Below are positions 8,387 through 16,219 of a stretch of 64,000 nt of DNA, in pieces. The first letter of the stretch is position 1. Each line of letters begins with the position of its first letter. The notes below the pieces were generated by a model. That model was not told where the DNA came from and did no database searches. It worked only from the letters and a program-made list of their open reading frames with translations. The translations under genes and the position numbers were made by a program. Source of the stretch: Desulfobotulus alkaliphilus (lineage in GTDB: Bacteria; Desulfobacterota; Desulfobacteria; Desulfobacterales; ASO4-4); contig NZ_VLLC01000001.1 in assembly GCF_007830435.1 (NCBI RefSeq), forward strand, positions 82,007 to 146,006. The letters are read 5' to 3'.

Positions 8387-9159
8387 GCGCCCTCCTTTAC
8401 CGCAAAAGGCTGAAGCCAGCCCCGCTGACGCAGTACATGCACAAAAACCCCTGCCTTTTCTTCGGTATTTCCCTCAAGAAAACATACTTTTCTGCTTGGG
8501 GGCGGCACAGTGAGTTTTTCTGCGGAAACCGGGAATGCCAGATCTTTTTCTTCAAAATCCAGAAAGGCAATCTCTGCCTTATCCGCCTTCAACATCAAAG
8601 AGAGTTTCGGATAGCGGGGACTGTAAATTCCTGTCTGAACAGTGATCAGAGACCCGGAAGGCAGGACATACCGCAGGCGTTTTCCCCCCTCCCCCTCACA
8701 AACAACCAAAAAGCCCTCCCCATGCAGCTCAATGCCCATGGCCATGGTGAGAAAAGGAATATTTGCAGCCGTTGCCAGCATGGGACCCATGGCAGCCTGC
8801 ATGCCATCTTCTCCCATGGCTCCGCAAAGGACCAGGTCCGGCTTCAGTGCAAGCAACGCCGCATGCAGTGCCCTGGCAGTTTGCTGAAGATAAACCGGGT
8901 CCGGTTTGTGTTCCACACGAAAAGCAGCATCTGCTCCCATGCCAAGGGCCCGTCTCAGTACAGGTTCCCAGGAAACCGGACCCGCCGTCAAAACCGTCAC
9001 CCTCCCCCCGGCGGAATGCTCCCGGAGCTTAAGGGCCGTCTCCACAGCGACACTGTCCCAGTCCCCCATGTGCACGGATTCACTGGCATCGTTTTTTTGA
9101 AACGGTCCCAGATCCGGCAGATGATCAGAAATTGCCTTTACACATACAACGATATGCAT
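8383..9159 (-). CDS. etfB: Electron transfer flavoprotein beta subunit
   Basis: EtfB is the AMP-binding partner of EtfA. This 258-residue protein starts MHIVVCVKAISD, the typical ETF beta beginning. It keeps the D.VAVE.AL.L pattern near residue 35, the TAGP segment and the region LVLCGAMGEDGMQAAMGPMLA that shapes the nucleotide site. Bifurcating ETFs carry a second FAD in this subunit; the sequence alone does not decide which type this is, although both genes together without a dehydrogenase partner suggest a general-purpose ETF. It is transcribed just upstream of, and overlapping, etfA. Confidence 0.92.
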   Translation of the reverse strand: MHIVVCVKAISDHLPDLGPFQKNDASESVHMGDWDSVAVETALKLREHSAGGRVTVLTAGPVSWEPVLRRALGMGADAAFRVEHKPDPVYLQQTARALHAALLALKPDLVLCGAMGEDGMQAAMGPMLATAANIPFLTMAMGIELHGEGFLVVCEGEGGKRLRYVLPSGSLITVQTGIYSPRYPKLSLMLKADKAEIAFLDFEEKDLAFPVSAEKLTVPPPSRKVCFLEGNTEEKAGVFVHVLRQRGWLQPFAVKEGA

Positions 9160-9225
9160 TTTCTCACTCCCCCGGATTTTTTAAAGGCGTACATAGATCG
9201 ACCCATGGAAAACCGGAGAACAGAT

Positions 9226-9576
9226 TCAGCTCTCCGACCGTATTTTCCGTCGTATGATTTTATCCGGATATTCAAGGACGACAACACGGATGGGTTTCAT
9301 GATGGCATCTATGATTTTCACACCGAAAACACAGATATCACTGCCATCCTGGTACTGGGCGATGATACCGTTACCTGCATACAGCTTGGGTTTGGTCGTT
9401 GCAAGGGGGGTCGGATGGGTAATGAGAATATACTCATTCTTAACCATGCCCACCAGGCTCGCCTGAATTTTAATTGGAATATCAATACCCTCAATCTTCA
9501 TCTTAAGCAGGGTACCCGGTGGAATGTTTAATCCCGTTTTTTCCGTACTAAGGGCCTTGTAGGCTGTCATCATCAT
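9226..9576 (-). CDS. Stand-alone YcgR N-terminal (flagellar brake) domain protein
   Basis: The 116 residues match the YcgR N-domain that normally precedes PilZ: GTLLKMKIEG at the start, the ASLVGMVKNEYILITHP strand and the closing VVLEYPDKIIRRK. The chain stops eight residues after YPDKII, just after an RRKIR that resembles the RxxxR motif opening a PilZ c-di-GMP site. The PilZ barrel itself is absent, and no frame downstream restores it before etfB begins. It may be a truncated gene or a naturally short partner protein. A role at the flagellar motor is inference from the family. It lies 66 bases upstream of etfB in the same direction. Confidence 0.65.
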   Translation of the reverse strand: MMMTAYKALSTEKTGLNIPPGTLLKMKIEGIDIPIKIQASLVGMVKNEYILITHPTPLATTKPKLYAGNGIIAQYQDGSDICVFGVKIIDAIMKPIRVVVLEYPDKIIRRKIRSES

Positions 9577-9721
9577 ATCCCTGTCAAAAATTTCATTTCA
9601 GAATATATCCGAAGACCTATTTACCCTTACACACCCTCCAAGACAATACCCAAATGACAAAAGAAAAGGATATATCTTTGTGCATAGAATACCAGAAAAG
9701 CATCCCTGTCAAATAAAAAAA

Positions 9722-9736
9722 TCGAACGTTCGTTCT
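9722..9736. promoter_or_regulatory. Candidate TetR-type operator
   Basis: The stretch GAACGTTCGTTC at 9724-9735 contains the perfect palindrome GAACGTTC with an overlapping inverted AACGAACGTT arrangement, typical in size and composition of TetR-family operators. It lies just upstream of a promoter-like pair at 9744-9772. The third gene downstream (11744) encodes a TetR regulator, so self-regulation is possible. Binding is inference. Confidence 0.4.
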
Positions 9737-9743
9737 TTTTTTC

Positions 9744-9772
9744 TTGACCACTGCAATCCCAGGGGGTACCAT
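9744..9772 (+). promoter_or_regulatory. Sigma-70-like promoter for phosphatase/acyl-CoA dehydrogenase operon
   Basis: TTGACC at 9744-9749 and TACCAT at 9767-9772 are separated by exactly 17 bases. Transcription would begin near 9780, about 45 bases before the phosphatase start codon at 9824. The -35 lies next to the palindrome at 9724-9735. Confidence 0.5.
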
Positions 9773-9823
9773 CCTGTTCAACAAGTATTTAACAACTGCC
9801 ACATCAGGCTCGAAGGAAAAAAA

Positions 9824-10525
9824 ATGGGCATGCTCTATCTTATCCGCCACGGACAGGCCTCCTTTGGAGAAGCATCCTACGACAAACTGTCTCCCACAGG
9901 AGCAATACAGGCAGCCCTGCTGGCAGACTACCTCAAAAAGACAGGTTCTGTTTTTGATGAAATCATATCCGGAAATCTCTCCCGCCAGAAAAAAACAGCG
10001 CAGATACTCATGCAGGAGATGCCGGACAAGATCCGTACAAGACGGCTCATACAAACACCCGCATTTGATGAATACGATTCCGAAGGCGTTTTCCGGGAAA
10101 TTCTTCCGGTAATGCTATCGGAAAATGAAGAAGCCACCTCGGATTTTCAAAATATGATTCAGGATAAACGGGCATTTCAGAGGATTTTAAGGGGATTGCT
10201 GGACAGGTGGATGAACATGGAAGAGGGCCAGTATCCACTGGAAAGCTGGCACGATTTCAGGGAAAGAGTCCGAAGGGGGATTCTGGATCTGGATCTTCAG
10301 GGAAAAAAGAAAATTCTTGTTGTCACATCCGGCGGCGTCATTGCCACCTGTATGCATCTTTTTCTAAAAGTGCCTCCCAAAAAAGCCATGGATCTTTCCT
10401 GGCAGTGCATGAACGCCTCCATATCCATATGGATTTCAGGAGAAAAAGATTTCCGTCTCCACGCCTGGAACCATGCTCCCCATCTTGAAATATGCGGCAG
10501 GCCTGAGTGGATCACCTACCGTTAA
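9824..10525 (+). CDS. Histidine phosphatase family protein (phosphoglycerate mutase-like)
   Basis: This 233-residue protein starts MGMLYLIRHGQ, so the phosphohistidine motif RHG is at residues 8-10. A second histidine-acid-phosphatase arginine region and the late TSGGVIA segment, where the second catalytic His is usually found, are present; the exact second His is not obvious. AAGGA lies 8-9 bases before ATG 9824. It is the first gene of a run leading into the acyl-CoA dehydrogenase, 25 bases apart. Members of this family act on many phosphoesters, so the substrate is not known; a role on phosphorylated acyl intermediates or CoA-related metabolites would be speculation. Confidence 0.82.
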   Translation: MGMLYLIRHGQASFGEASYDKLSPTGAIQAALLADYLKKTGSVFDEIISGNLSRQKKTAQILMQEMPDKIRTRRLIQTPAFDEYDSEGVFREILPVMLSENEEATSDFQNMIQDKRAFQRILRGLLDRWMNMEEGQYPLESWHDFRERVRRGILDLDLQGKKKILVVTSGGVIATCMHLFLKVPPKKAMDLSWQCMNASISIWISGEKDFRLHAWNHAPHLEICGRPEWITYR

Positions 10526-10550
10526 TATAAACAACAGCAAAGGAGAAAAC

Positions 10551-11744
10551 ATGGATTTTACCGTTTCAGACAAAATGCAGACCATTTTAAAAATGATCAA
10601 TGAATTTGTGGAAAAGGAGCTTTTCCCTCTGGAAAAGGAATTTGTTAAAAAAGATTTCCATGAGCTGCTGCCCCTTATCCGTGAAAAGCAGAAAATGGTC
10701 AGGGAAATGGAACTCTGGGCTCCCATTTATCCACCGGAACTGGGGGGCATGGGATTGTCCATGGTGGACCATGCCATGGTTTCCGAAGCCCTTGGCCGCT
10801 CCCCCCTCGGTCACTTTGTTTTCTGGTGTCAGGCACCGGATGCGGGCAATGCGGAAATCCTTCACATGTACGGGACCAAAGAGCAGAAAGAAAGGTGGCT
10901 GGCACCTCTGGTAAAGGGAGACATCCGAAGCTGCTTTGGTATGACCGAACCGGATATGCCCGGCTCCAACCCCGTCATGCTGGGTACAAGGGCTGTCAGG
11001 GATGGCAGTGATTACATTATCAACGGCCACAAGTGGTACACAACGGCCGCAGACGGTTCCCAGTTCTGCATCGTCATGGCCGTCACCAACCCCGAAGCCC
11101 CCACCTATGCCCAGGCCAGTATGATTATCGTTCCCACGGATACCCCCGGCTTCAATCTGGTGCGCAACATTCCCGTCATGGGCCATGAGGGAACGGACTA
11201 TGCCAGCCACGGAGAAATCCTGCTTCAGAACTGCCGGGTTCCCGCAGAAAACCTTCTCGGGCAGGAAGGACATGGTTTTATCATGGCCCAGGACAGACTG
11301 GGACCGGGCCGTATCCACCATTGCATGCGCTGGCTGGGCATCTGCCACAGATCCTTTGATCTCATGTGTCAGAGGGCAAACTTCAGAAAAATTACCAGAG
11401 ACGACCAGACCCTTGCCTCCCGTCATATTGTGCAGCAGTGGGTGGCAGAATCCGCAGCGGAAATTCAGTCTGCCCGCCTCATGACCCTCCATGCGGCATG
11501 GTGCATTGATCAGGTGGGAGCAGCCAAAGCACGGGATGAAATCTCCGCCATCAAATTTTATGTCGCCGGCATCATGCAGAAGGTCATTGACCGTGCCCTG
11601 CAGGTTCATGGGGGGCTGGGCATGACCGATGATACCATCCTTGCCTACTTCTTCCGCCATGAACGGGCGGCCCGCATTTATGATGGTGCGGATGAGGTTC
11701 ATAAAACAGCCATGGCCAGAAGAATTTTAAAACGGTACGCATAA
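10551..11744 (+). CDS. Acyl-CoA dehydrogenase of the ACAD10/ACAD11 (LvaC-like) type
   Basis: The 397-residue flavoprotein has a normal acyl-CoA dehydrogenase plan: helical N-domain, the middle FAD/substrate region with FGMTEPDMPGSNP near residue 130, and the C-terminal bundle with QVHGGLGMTDD. The block GPGRIHHCMR near residue 250 is the pattern I recall from ACAD10/ACAD11. The end reads YDGADEVH where ordinary enzymes have YEGT, as in that subgroup. ACAD10/11 and bacterial LvaC process 4-phosphorylated acyl-CoAs made by an APH-type kinase, and such a kinase is encoded at 12843. AAAGGAGA precedes ATG 10551. The stop overlaps the next start (TAATG). Confidence 0.88.
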   Translation: MDFTVSDKMQTILKMINEFVEKELFPLEKEFVKKDFHELLPLIREKQKMVREMELWAPIYPPELGGMGLSMVDHAMVSEALGRSPLGHFVFWCQAPDAGNAEILHMYGTKEQKERWLAPLVKGDIRSCFGMTEPDMPGSNPVMLGTRAVRDGSDYIINGHKWYTTAADGSQFCIVMAVTNPEAPTYAQASMIIVPTDTPGFNLVRNIPVMGHEGTDYASHGEILLQNCRVPAENLLGQEGHGFIMAQDRLGPGRIHHCMRWLGICHRSFDLMCQRANFRKITRDDQTLASRHIVQQWVAESAAEIQSARLMTLHAAWCIDQVGAAKARDEISAIKFYVAGIMQKVIDRALQVHGGLGMTDDTILAYFFRHERAARIYDGADEVHKTAMARRILKRYA

Positions 11745-12427
11745 TGAACTTTGAAACCTTTAAAAAAAAATATGACACATCCATGGAAAGGATGTGCCGG
11801 GAAATTTTCCACAGCAGAAACGATACCATACGGATCAAAAAGGAAGAAACCGCCGTTAAAAATCTCATGGCCATTATGGATGCCGCATTGAATCTTTCCG
11901 TAAAAAAAGGCTTTGATGCCATGAGCCTGCGGGATCTTCAGGCGGAATCCGGCCTGAGCATGGGCTGCCTTTACTCCTGTTTTTCAGGCAAGGAGGCTCT
12001 GCTCCACATCATGCAGGAGCAGGGACGGAATTTTGTCATGGGGATCATGGCCGAAGCACTCAAAGAGCCTGCCCCTCCTGAAAAAAAACTGGAAATGGCC
12101 ATTCGCACCCACATTTACCTGAGCGAAACCATGCAGAAATGGTTCTATTTTTCATATATGGAAACCAAAAATATGGGGCGGGACGAAGCAAAAAAAGCCA
12201 TTGAGAGTGAACTTCTTACGGAATCCGTTTTTACTGAAATTCTGAAAGAAGGAGAAAAGACAGGCATCTTTTCCTTTGAGGATGCCAGCCTGACCGCTGC
12301 CATGGTCAAGGCCATGCTCCAGGACTGGTACCTGAAACGCTGGAAATATAAAAAAAGACAGATCCATGTGGATGATTATGCGGACTTTCTCATCCGTTTT
12401 ATCAGAAAAGCTCTGGTGCAGCCCTGA
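11744..12427 (+). CDS. TetR family transcriptional regulator
   Basis: This 227-residue protein has a TetR DNA-binding region at about residues 45-95: AALNLSVKKGFDAMSLRDLQ, then SGLSMGCLYSCFSGKEALL, the usual helix-turn-helix with the F..K..L ending. About 40 residues precede it, longer than usual. The C-terminal ligand domain is helical and typical in length. The start codon overlaps the acyl-CoA dehydrogenase stop, so the two are translated together. It most likely controls this acyl-CoA operon in response to an acyl-CoA or acid. The palindrome at 9724 is a possible binding site. A mobile element follows 41 bases after the stop. Confidence 0.88.
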   Translation: MNFETFKKKYDTSMERMCREIFHSRNDTIRIKKEETAVKNLMAIMDAALNLSVKKGFDAMSLRDLQAESGLSMGCLYSCFSGKEALLHIMQEQGRNFVMGIMAEALKEPAPPEKKLEMAIRTHIYLSETMQKWFYFSYMETKNMGRDEAKKAIESELLTESVFTEILKEGEKTGIFSFEDASLTAAMVKAMLQDWYLKRWKYKKRQIHVDDYADFLIRFIRKALVQP

Positions 12428-12468
12428 TCAGGTGATCATCTCTTGTCATATAACACAAAGAAAACAAT

Positions 12469-12815
12469 GAACATGTTCAGCACAATTTCTAATTTCCATA
12501 TCTGTCAGGCAGATGCACAGCCCCCCAAACTATTTGACCGTGACGCAATCTTATTCGGGAGCTTCTTGCCCTGTGCGGAAGCGGCAAAAACTCCCCGCCA
12601 CAGGCAGGATAAGCTTTTTGGTTACCATAGCAAACTCAAGTACGCTGCCTTTGTGGCGGCTCAGACAGTTTGCCGCTTCTTTCGCACAGGCCTTCAAAGC
12701 TCTGATCCGAAACGATTGCAACGTCACTGGCAAATAGTCAGGGGGCCTTGCAACGGTACGAAACTGCTGCAATTACAGCATTGGAGTTTCAAAATAAATT
12801 GTGCTGAACTATGAC
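12469..12815 (+). mobile_element. Palindromic MITE-like element, copy 3
   Basis: This full-length 347-bp copy has diverged ends (GAACATGTTCAGCACA on the left, TGTGCTGAACTATGAC on the right) and the complete central hairpin. Flanks AAAACAAT at 12461-12468 and AAAACATC at 12816-12823 agree at six of eight positions and look like a decayed 8-bp target duplication. It separates the TetR gene from the kinase gene, whose start codon is at 12843. Short open frames across it are not genes: they follow the repeat in other copies on both strands. Confidence 0.88.
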
Positions 12816-12842
12816 AAAACATCCATTACAGGGAGAATGAAT

Positions 12843-13907
12843 ATGTCCATTCAGGATGAAGCCACGCAGGTGCGTTCCGGCGAGGAGCTTGATCTGAAAA
12901 AACTTTCCGCTTACCTGAAAGATCAGATTCCCCACCTTTCAGAAAATATGGAAATTCAGCAGTTCCCCAGCGGATTTTCCAACCTGACCTACCTTCTCCG
13001 TTCCGGAGACAGGGAAATGGTCCTGCGCCGTCCTCCCTTTGGTAAGAAGGCGAAAACAGCCCATGATATGGGCAGGGAATACAGAATCTTAAAATCCCTG
13101 CGACCCGTTTTTCCCTATTGCCCGGAACCCCTTTGTTTTTGTGAGGATCCGGACATTATGGGCTGTGACTTTTATGTGATGCAAAGAATTCCCGGCATCA
13201 TTTTACGAAAAAAACTTCCCGAAGGTTTCAGCCTCTCGCCATCCCAGGCCTCAAAGCTTTGTGAAAATCTCGTATCCGTGCATGCCAACCTCCATAAGCT
13301 TGACATCCGGGATGCAGGGCTTGAAAATTTCGGAAAACCTGAGGGCTATGTAAAAAGACAGGTGGAAGGATGGTCCCGCAGATTCCGTGACGCCCGTACT
13401 CCAGACGTACCTGCCTTTGAAGAGATCATGGCATGGCTGAATGAAAAGCAGCCCGGCGATACGGACAGACCCTCCATCATCCATAATGACTTCAAATTTG
13501 ACAATGTTGTTCTGAATCCCAATGATCCCACGGAGATCATCGGCATTTTGGATTGGGAAATGGCCACACTGGGCGATCCCCTCATGGATCTTGGCGCATC
13601 CATGGCCTACTGGATCAACAAAACAGACCCGGACTACCTGCAGCACACCCGGCTGATGCCCACCACCCTTGAGGGCATGATGACACGGGAGGAGGTGGTG
13701 GCCGCCTATGCAAAAAAAACTGGCAGAAACATCCAGGATTTTGATTTTTATTATATATTCGGACTTTTCCGTCTGGCTGTGATTGCCCAGCAGATTTACT
13801 ACCGTTTTTACCATGGCCAGACGAAAGATCAGCGTTTTGCCTTTCTTGTTCATGCCGTTGGTTTTTTTGAAAAAGCATGCAAGGATGTGATGGATAAGAA
13901 ACACTGA
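12843..13907 (+). CDS. APH-type phosphotransferase (ACAD10/11 kinase domain, LvaA-like)
   Basis: The 354-residue protein belongs to the aminoglycoside-phosphotransferase/choline-kinase fold. The N-lobe has FPSGFSNLTYLL and LRRPPFGKK (ATP-binding Lys). The catalytic loop is IIHNDFKFDN near residue 216, and the metal-binding segment is ILDWEMATLGDPLMDLG near 237. These blocks resemble the kinase domain fused to ACAD10/ACAD11 and the stand-alone LvaA, which phosphorylates the 4-hydroxyl of 4-hydroxyacyl-CoA. GGGAG lies about seven bases before ATG 12843. The gene sits between an ACAD11-like dehydrogenase and an SDR, which supports that role over drug resistance. Substrate chain length is unknown. 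Confidence 0.87.
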   Translation: MSIQDEATQVRSGEELDLKKLSAYLKDQIPHLSENMEIQQFPSGFSNLTYLLRSGDREMVLRRPPFGKKAKTAHDMGREYRILKSLRPVFPYCPEPLCFCEDPDIMGCDFYVMQRIPGIILRKKLPEGFSLSPSQASKLCENLVSVHANLHKLDIRDAGLENFGKPEGYVKRQVEGWSRRFRDARTPDVPAFEEIMAWLNEKQPGDTDRPSIIHNDFKFDNVVLNPNDPTEIIGILDWEMATLGDPLMDLGASMAYWINKTDPDYLQHTRLMPTTLEGMMTREEVVAAYAKKTGRNIQDFDFYYIFGLFRLAVIAQQIYYRFYHGQTKDQRFAFLVHAVGFFEKACKDVMDKKH

Positions 13908-13948
13908 GCCACCCATTTTCTATCACCAATTCCATGGAAGGAGTTTAC

Positions 13949-14710
13949 ATGCAGAATCTTTTCTCCCTTGAAAACAAAGTTGCCCTGATTACAGGTGCCA
14001 GCCGTGGCATTGGCGCTGCCATTGCCAGTACCCTCGCAGCCCAGGGCGCCCATGTCGTTCTGTCCAGCAGGAAAGCCGAAGCTCTGGAAGAAGTTGCCTT
14101 GGAAATAAGGAAAAATGGTGGCAAGGCAACGGTTATGGCCTGCCATATGGGGCAGATTCCGGCTGTGCGGGAACTTGTGGAAAAAATTGACCGGGAGCTG
14201 GGACGCCTTGACATTCTTGTGGCCAATGCGGCCACCAATCCTTACTTCGGTGATCTTTTCGGAGTGGATGAAGGGGCCTGGGACAAAATCATGGATGTGA
14301 ATGTAAAGGGGCCCTTTTTTCTCATTCAGGCTGCGGCAAAAGTCATGGATAAAAACGGAGGCGGTGCCGTTGTGACGGTGGCTTCCGTGAATGGTGTCAG
14401 TCCAGCCCTCTTCCAGGGCGCCTACTCCATATCCAAAGCCGCTGTCATTTCCATGACCAAGGCCTTTGCCAAGGAGCTGGCACCCCGGAATATCCGGGTG
14501 AACTCCCTGCTCCCCGGACTCACGGACACCAAATTTGCCGGGGCCCTCATCCAAAATGATGATATCAGGGAATACGCCGTCAAACAGATTCCCATGGGCC
14601 GCTATGCCCAGCCGGGGGAGATGGCCGGGGCTGTTCTGTATCTGGTCAGTGATGCCTCAAGCTTCACCACGGGCACCACCCTTGTCTGCGATGGCGGTCA
14701 GCTGGCCTGA
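13949..14710 (+). CDS. Short-chain dehydrogenase/reductase (LvaD-like candidate)
   Basis: This 253-residue classical SDR has the nucleotide motif TGASRGIG near residue 15, the NAAT-type segment (VANAATNP near 90), catalytic Ser in VASVNGV, and the YSISK Tyr/Lys pair near 158. The C terminus TTLVCDGGQLA is typical. GGAAGGAG lies before ATG 13949; an upstream ATG at 13934 is inside the ribosome site. It would interconvert a hydroxyl and a keto group, NAD(P)-linked. In the lva route an SDR reduces levulinyl-CoA to 4-hydroxyvaleryl-CoA, and the kinase gene 41 bases upstream fits that pairing. Fatty-acid 3-hydroxyacyl oxidation is the alternative. Confidence 0.88.
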   Translation: MQNLFSLENKVALITGASRGIGAAIASTLAAQGAHVVLSSRKAEALEEVALEIRKNGGKATVMACHMGQIPAVRELVEKIDRELGRLDILVANAATNPYFGDLFGVDEGAWDKIMDVNVKGPFFLIQAAAKVMDKNGGGAVVTVASVNGVSPALFQGAYSISKAAVISMTKAFAKELAPRNIRVNSLLPGLTDTKFAGALIQNDDIREYAVKQIPMGRYAQPGEMAGAVLYLVSDASSFTTGTTLVCDGGQLA

Positions 14711-14722
14711 AAAACCGATTTC

Positions 14723-14766
14723 TTTTCACCTTATCTTCCTTACGGGGATAAGGTGAAAAAAAAAAA
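14723..14766. terminator. Bidirectional intrinsic terminator between SDR and response regulator
   Basis: TTTTCACCTTATC at 14723-14735 pairs with GATAAGGTGAAAA at 14747-14759 around an 11-base loop, followed by a run of A at 14755-14767 and preceded by T-rich sequence. The hairpin sits between convergent genes and can serve both. Confidence 0.8.
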
Positions 14767-14773
14767 ATCCTCA

Positions 14774-16183
14774 TCACTCGATATTGTATTTACTTAGGCG
14801 GTAGCGGATGGACCGGAAGGTAATTCCCAGAAGATCCGCCGACTTCTGCTTGTTTCCTCTGGTAAGATCCAGAGCTTTTTCCAGATACCTTCTTTCAATG
14901 CGCTCAAGGATATCATCCAGCTGAACGCCTGAAGCCACATCCTCCATGGCCTCCGTATCCACAGCAGCGCCATCTTCCCTATGAATTTTACGCCTTTTGT
15001 GGAAGGAAAGGGAAAGACTTTCGGGAAGAATAATATTGGTGGATGAAAGGGCCACGGAACGCTCAATGAGATTTTCAAGCTCCCGGACATTCCCCGGAAA
15101 ATCATAGCGTTGGAGAAGGTCAATGGCGTAGGAGGAAAGTTTGGTAACATCCTTTCCCATCTCCTTTGCATATTTATCAAGAAAGTGCTGGGCCAGCATG
15201 CGCAGATCTTCCCTGCGCTCCCGCAAGGGCGGCAAACGGATTTCAATGACGTTCAGGCGGTAGAACAGATCCTCCCGGAATTTACCTACAATCACGGCCT
15301 CTTCAAGGCTGCGGTTGGTTGCGGAGATAATTCTGAAATCAACGGGAACTTCCTGGGTGCCACCCACGGGAAGAATTTTACGTTCCTGAAGTGCCCGTAA
15401 AAGCTTGACCTGCAGGGCCAGAGGCAGCTCAGAAATCTCATCCAGAAAGACGGTACCACCGTCGGCGGCTTCAAAAAAACCCTTCTGATCTGTGCTGGCA
15501 CCGGTAAAAGACCCGCGTTTATGGCCAAAAAAAGCACTTTCCATGAGATTTTCCGGTATACTCCCGCAATTGACCACCACAAAGGCCTTGGAAGCCCTTG
15601 GCGATGCATCATGGATGGCCCTGGCGATCAGCTCTTTACCCGTGCCCGACTCTCCTGAAATCAATACACTGGTCCGGGTGGCGGCCACCTGGGTGATGCG
15701 CTCAAAAATACGCTGCATTTCCGGACTTTCTCCAATAATCCGGCCAAAACGCAGCTTCTTTTCCATGGTATGGGCCATGGCCCTGCGTTCTTCCTCAAGG
15801 GTACGCATGGTTAAGGCATTGCGGATGGTGAGAAGCAGTTCCTTGTTGGCAAAGGGCTTGGGCAGGTAATCATAGGCACCGGCATTCATGGCCTGCACGG
15901 CCGTTTCCGTGGTGGCATAGGCAGATATAAGAATCACTGGGGCATCGGACTTTTTCGCCTTGGCCGCCCGCAGCACATCCAGCCCCGTCATATCCCCAAG
16001 GCGGATATCACTCAAAAGAAGGTCGTATGGGGTTGTATCCAGACATTTCAGGGCAGCCGCACCATTTTCCGCTACGGTGACGTCATAGCCTTCCCTTGTC
16101 AGCATCACCTCAAGGAATTCCCGCATGCTGAGTTCATCATCCACCACCAGAATATGTTTGTGCCCATGCTTTTCTTCACCCAT
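14774..16183 (-). CDS. Sigma-54-dependent response regulator (NtrC/PilR type)
   Basis: This protein of about 469 residues has a receiver domain (ILVVDDE, phosphoacceptor Asp in LLLSDIRLGD), an AAA+ sigma-54 activator domain (Walker A GESGTGKE, sigma-54 contact loop GSFTGA in place of the common GAFTGA, Walker B GGTVFLDEI) and a Fis-like DNA-binding tail ending FRSIRYRLSKYNIE, which is very PilR-like. GGGAG precedes ATG 16183; an ATG at 16198 is the alternative. No histidine kinase gene is adjacent, so it is an orphan here. RpoN is encoded in the same window at 25700. Target genes cannot be read from the sequence. Confidence 0.92.
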   Translation of the reverse strand: MGEEKHGHKHILVVDDELSMREFLEVMLTREGYDVTVAENGAAALKCLDTTPYDLLLSDIRLGDMTGLDVLRAAKAKKSDAPVILISAYATTETAVQAMNAGAYDYLPKPFANKELLLTIRNALTMRTLEEERRAMAHTMEKKLRFGRIIGESPEMQRIFERITQVAATRTSVLISGESGTGKELIARAIHDASPRASKAFVVVNCGSIPENLMESAFFGHKRGSFTGASTDQKGFFEAADGGTVFLDEISELPLALQVKLLRALQERKILPVGGTQEVPVDFRIISATNRSLEEAVIVGKFREDLFYRLNVIEIRLPPLRERREDLRMLAQHFLDKYAKEMGKDVTKLSSYAIDLLQRYDFPGNVRELENLIERSVALSSTNIILPESLSLSFHKRRKIHREDGAAVDTEAMEDVASGVQLDDILERIERRYLEKALDLTRGNKQKSADLLGITFRSIRYRLSKYNIE

Positions 16184-16219
16184 AAAAAGATCTCCCATAC
16201 CGCTTCATTACTTTACCCA

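Noticed and set aside
10587-11702. 371-residue antisense frame over the acyl-CoA dehydrogenase gene
   Set aside because: The plus-strand gene has full family motifs; the antisense frame shows none.
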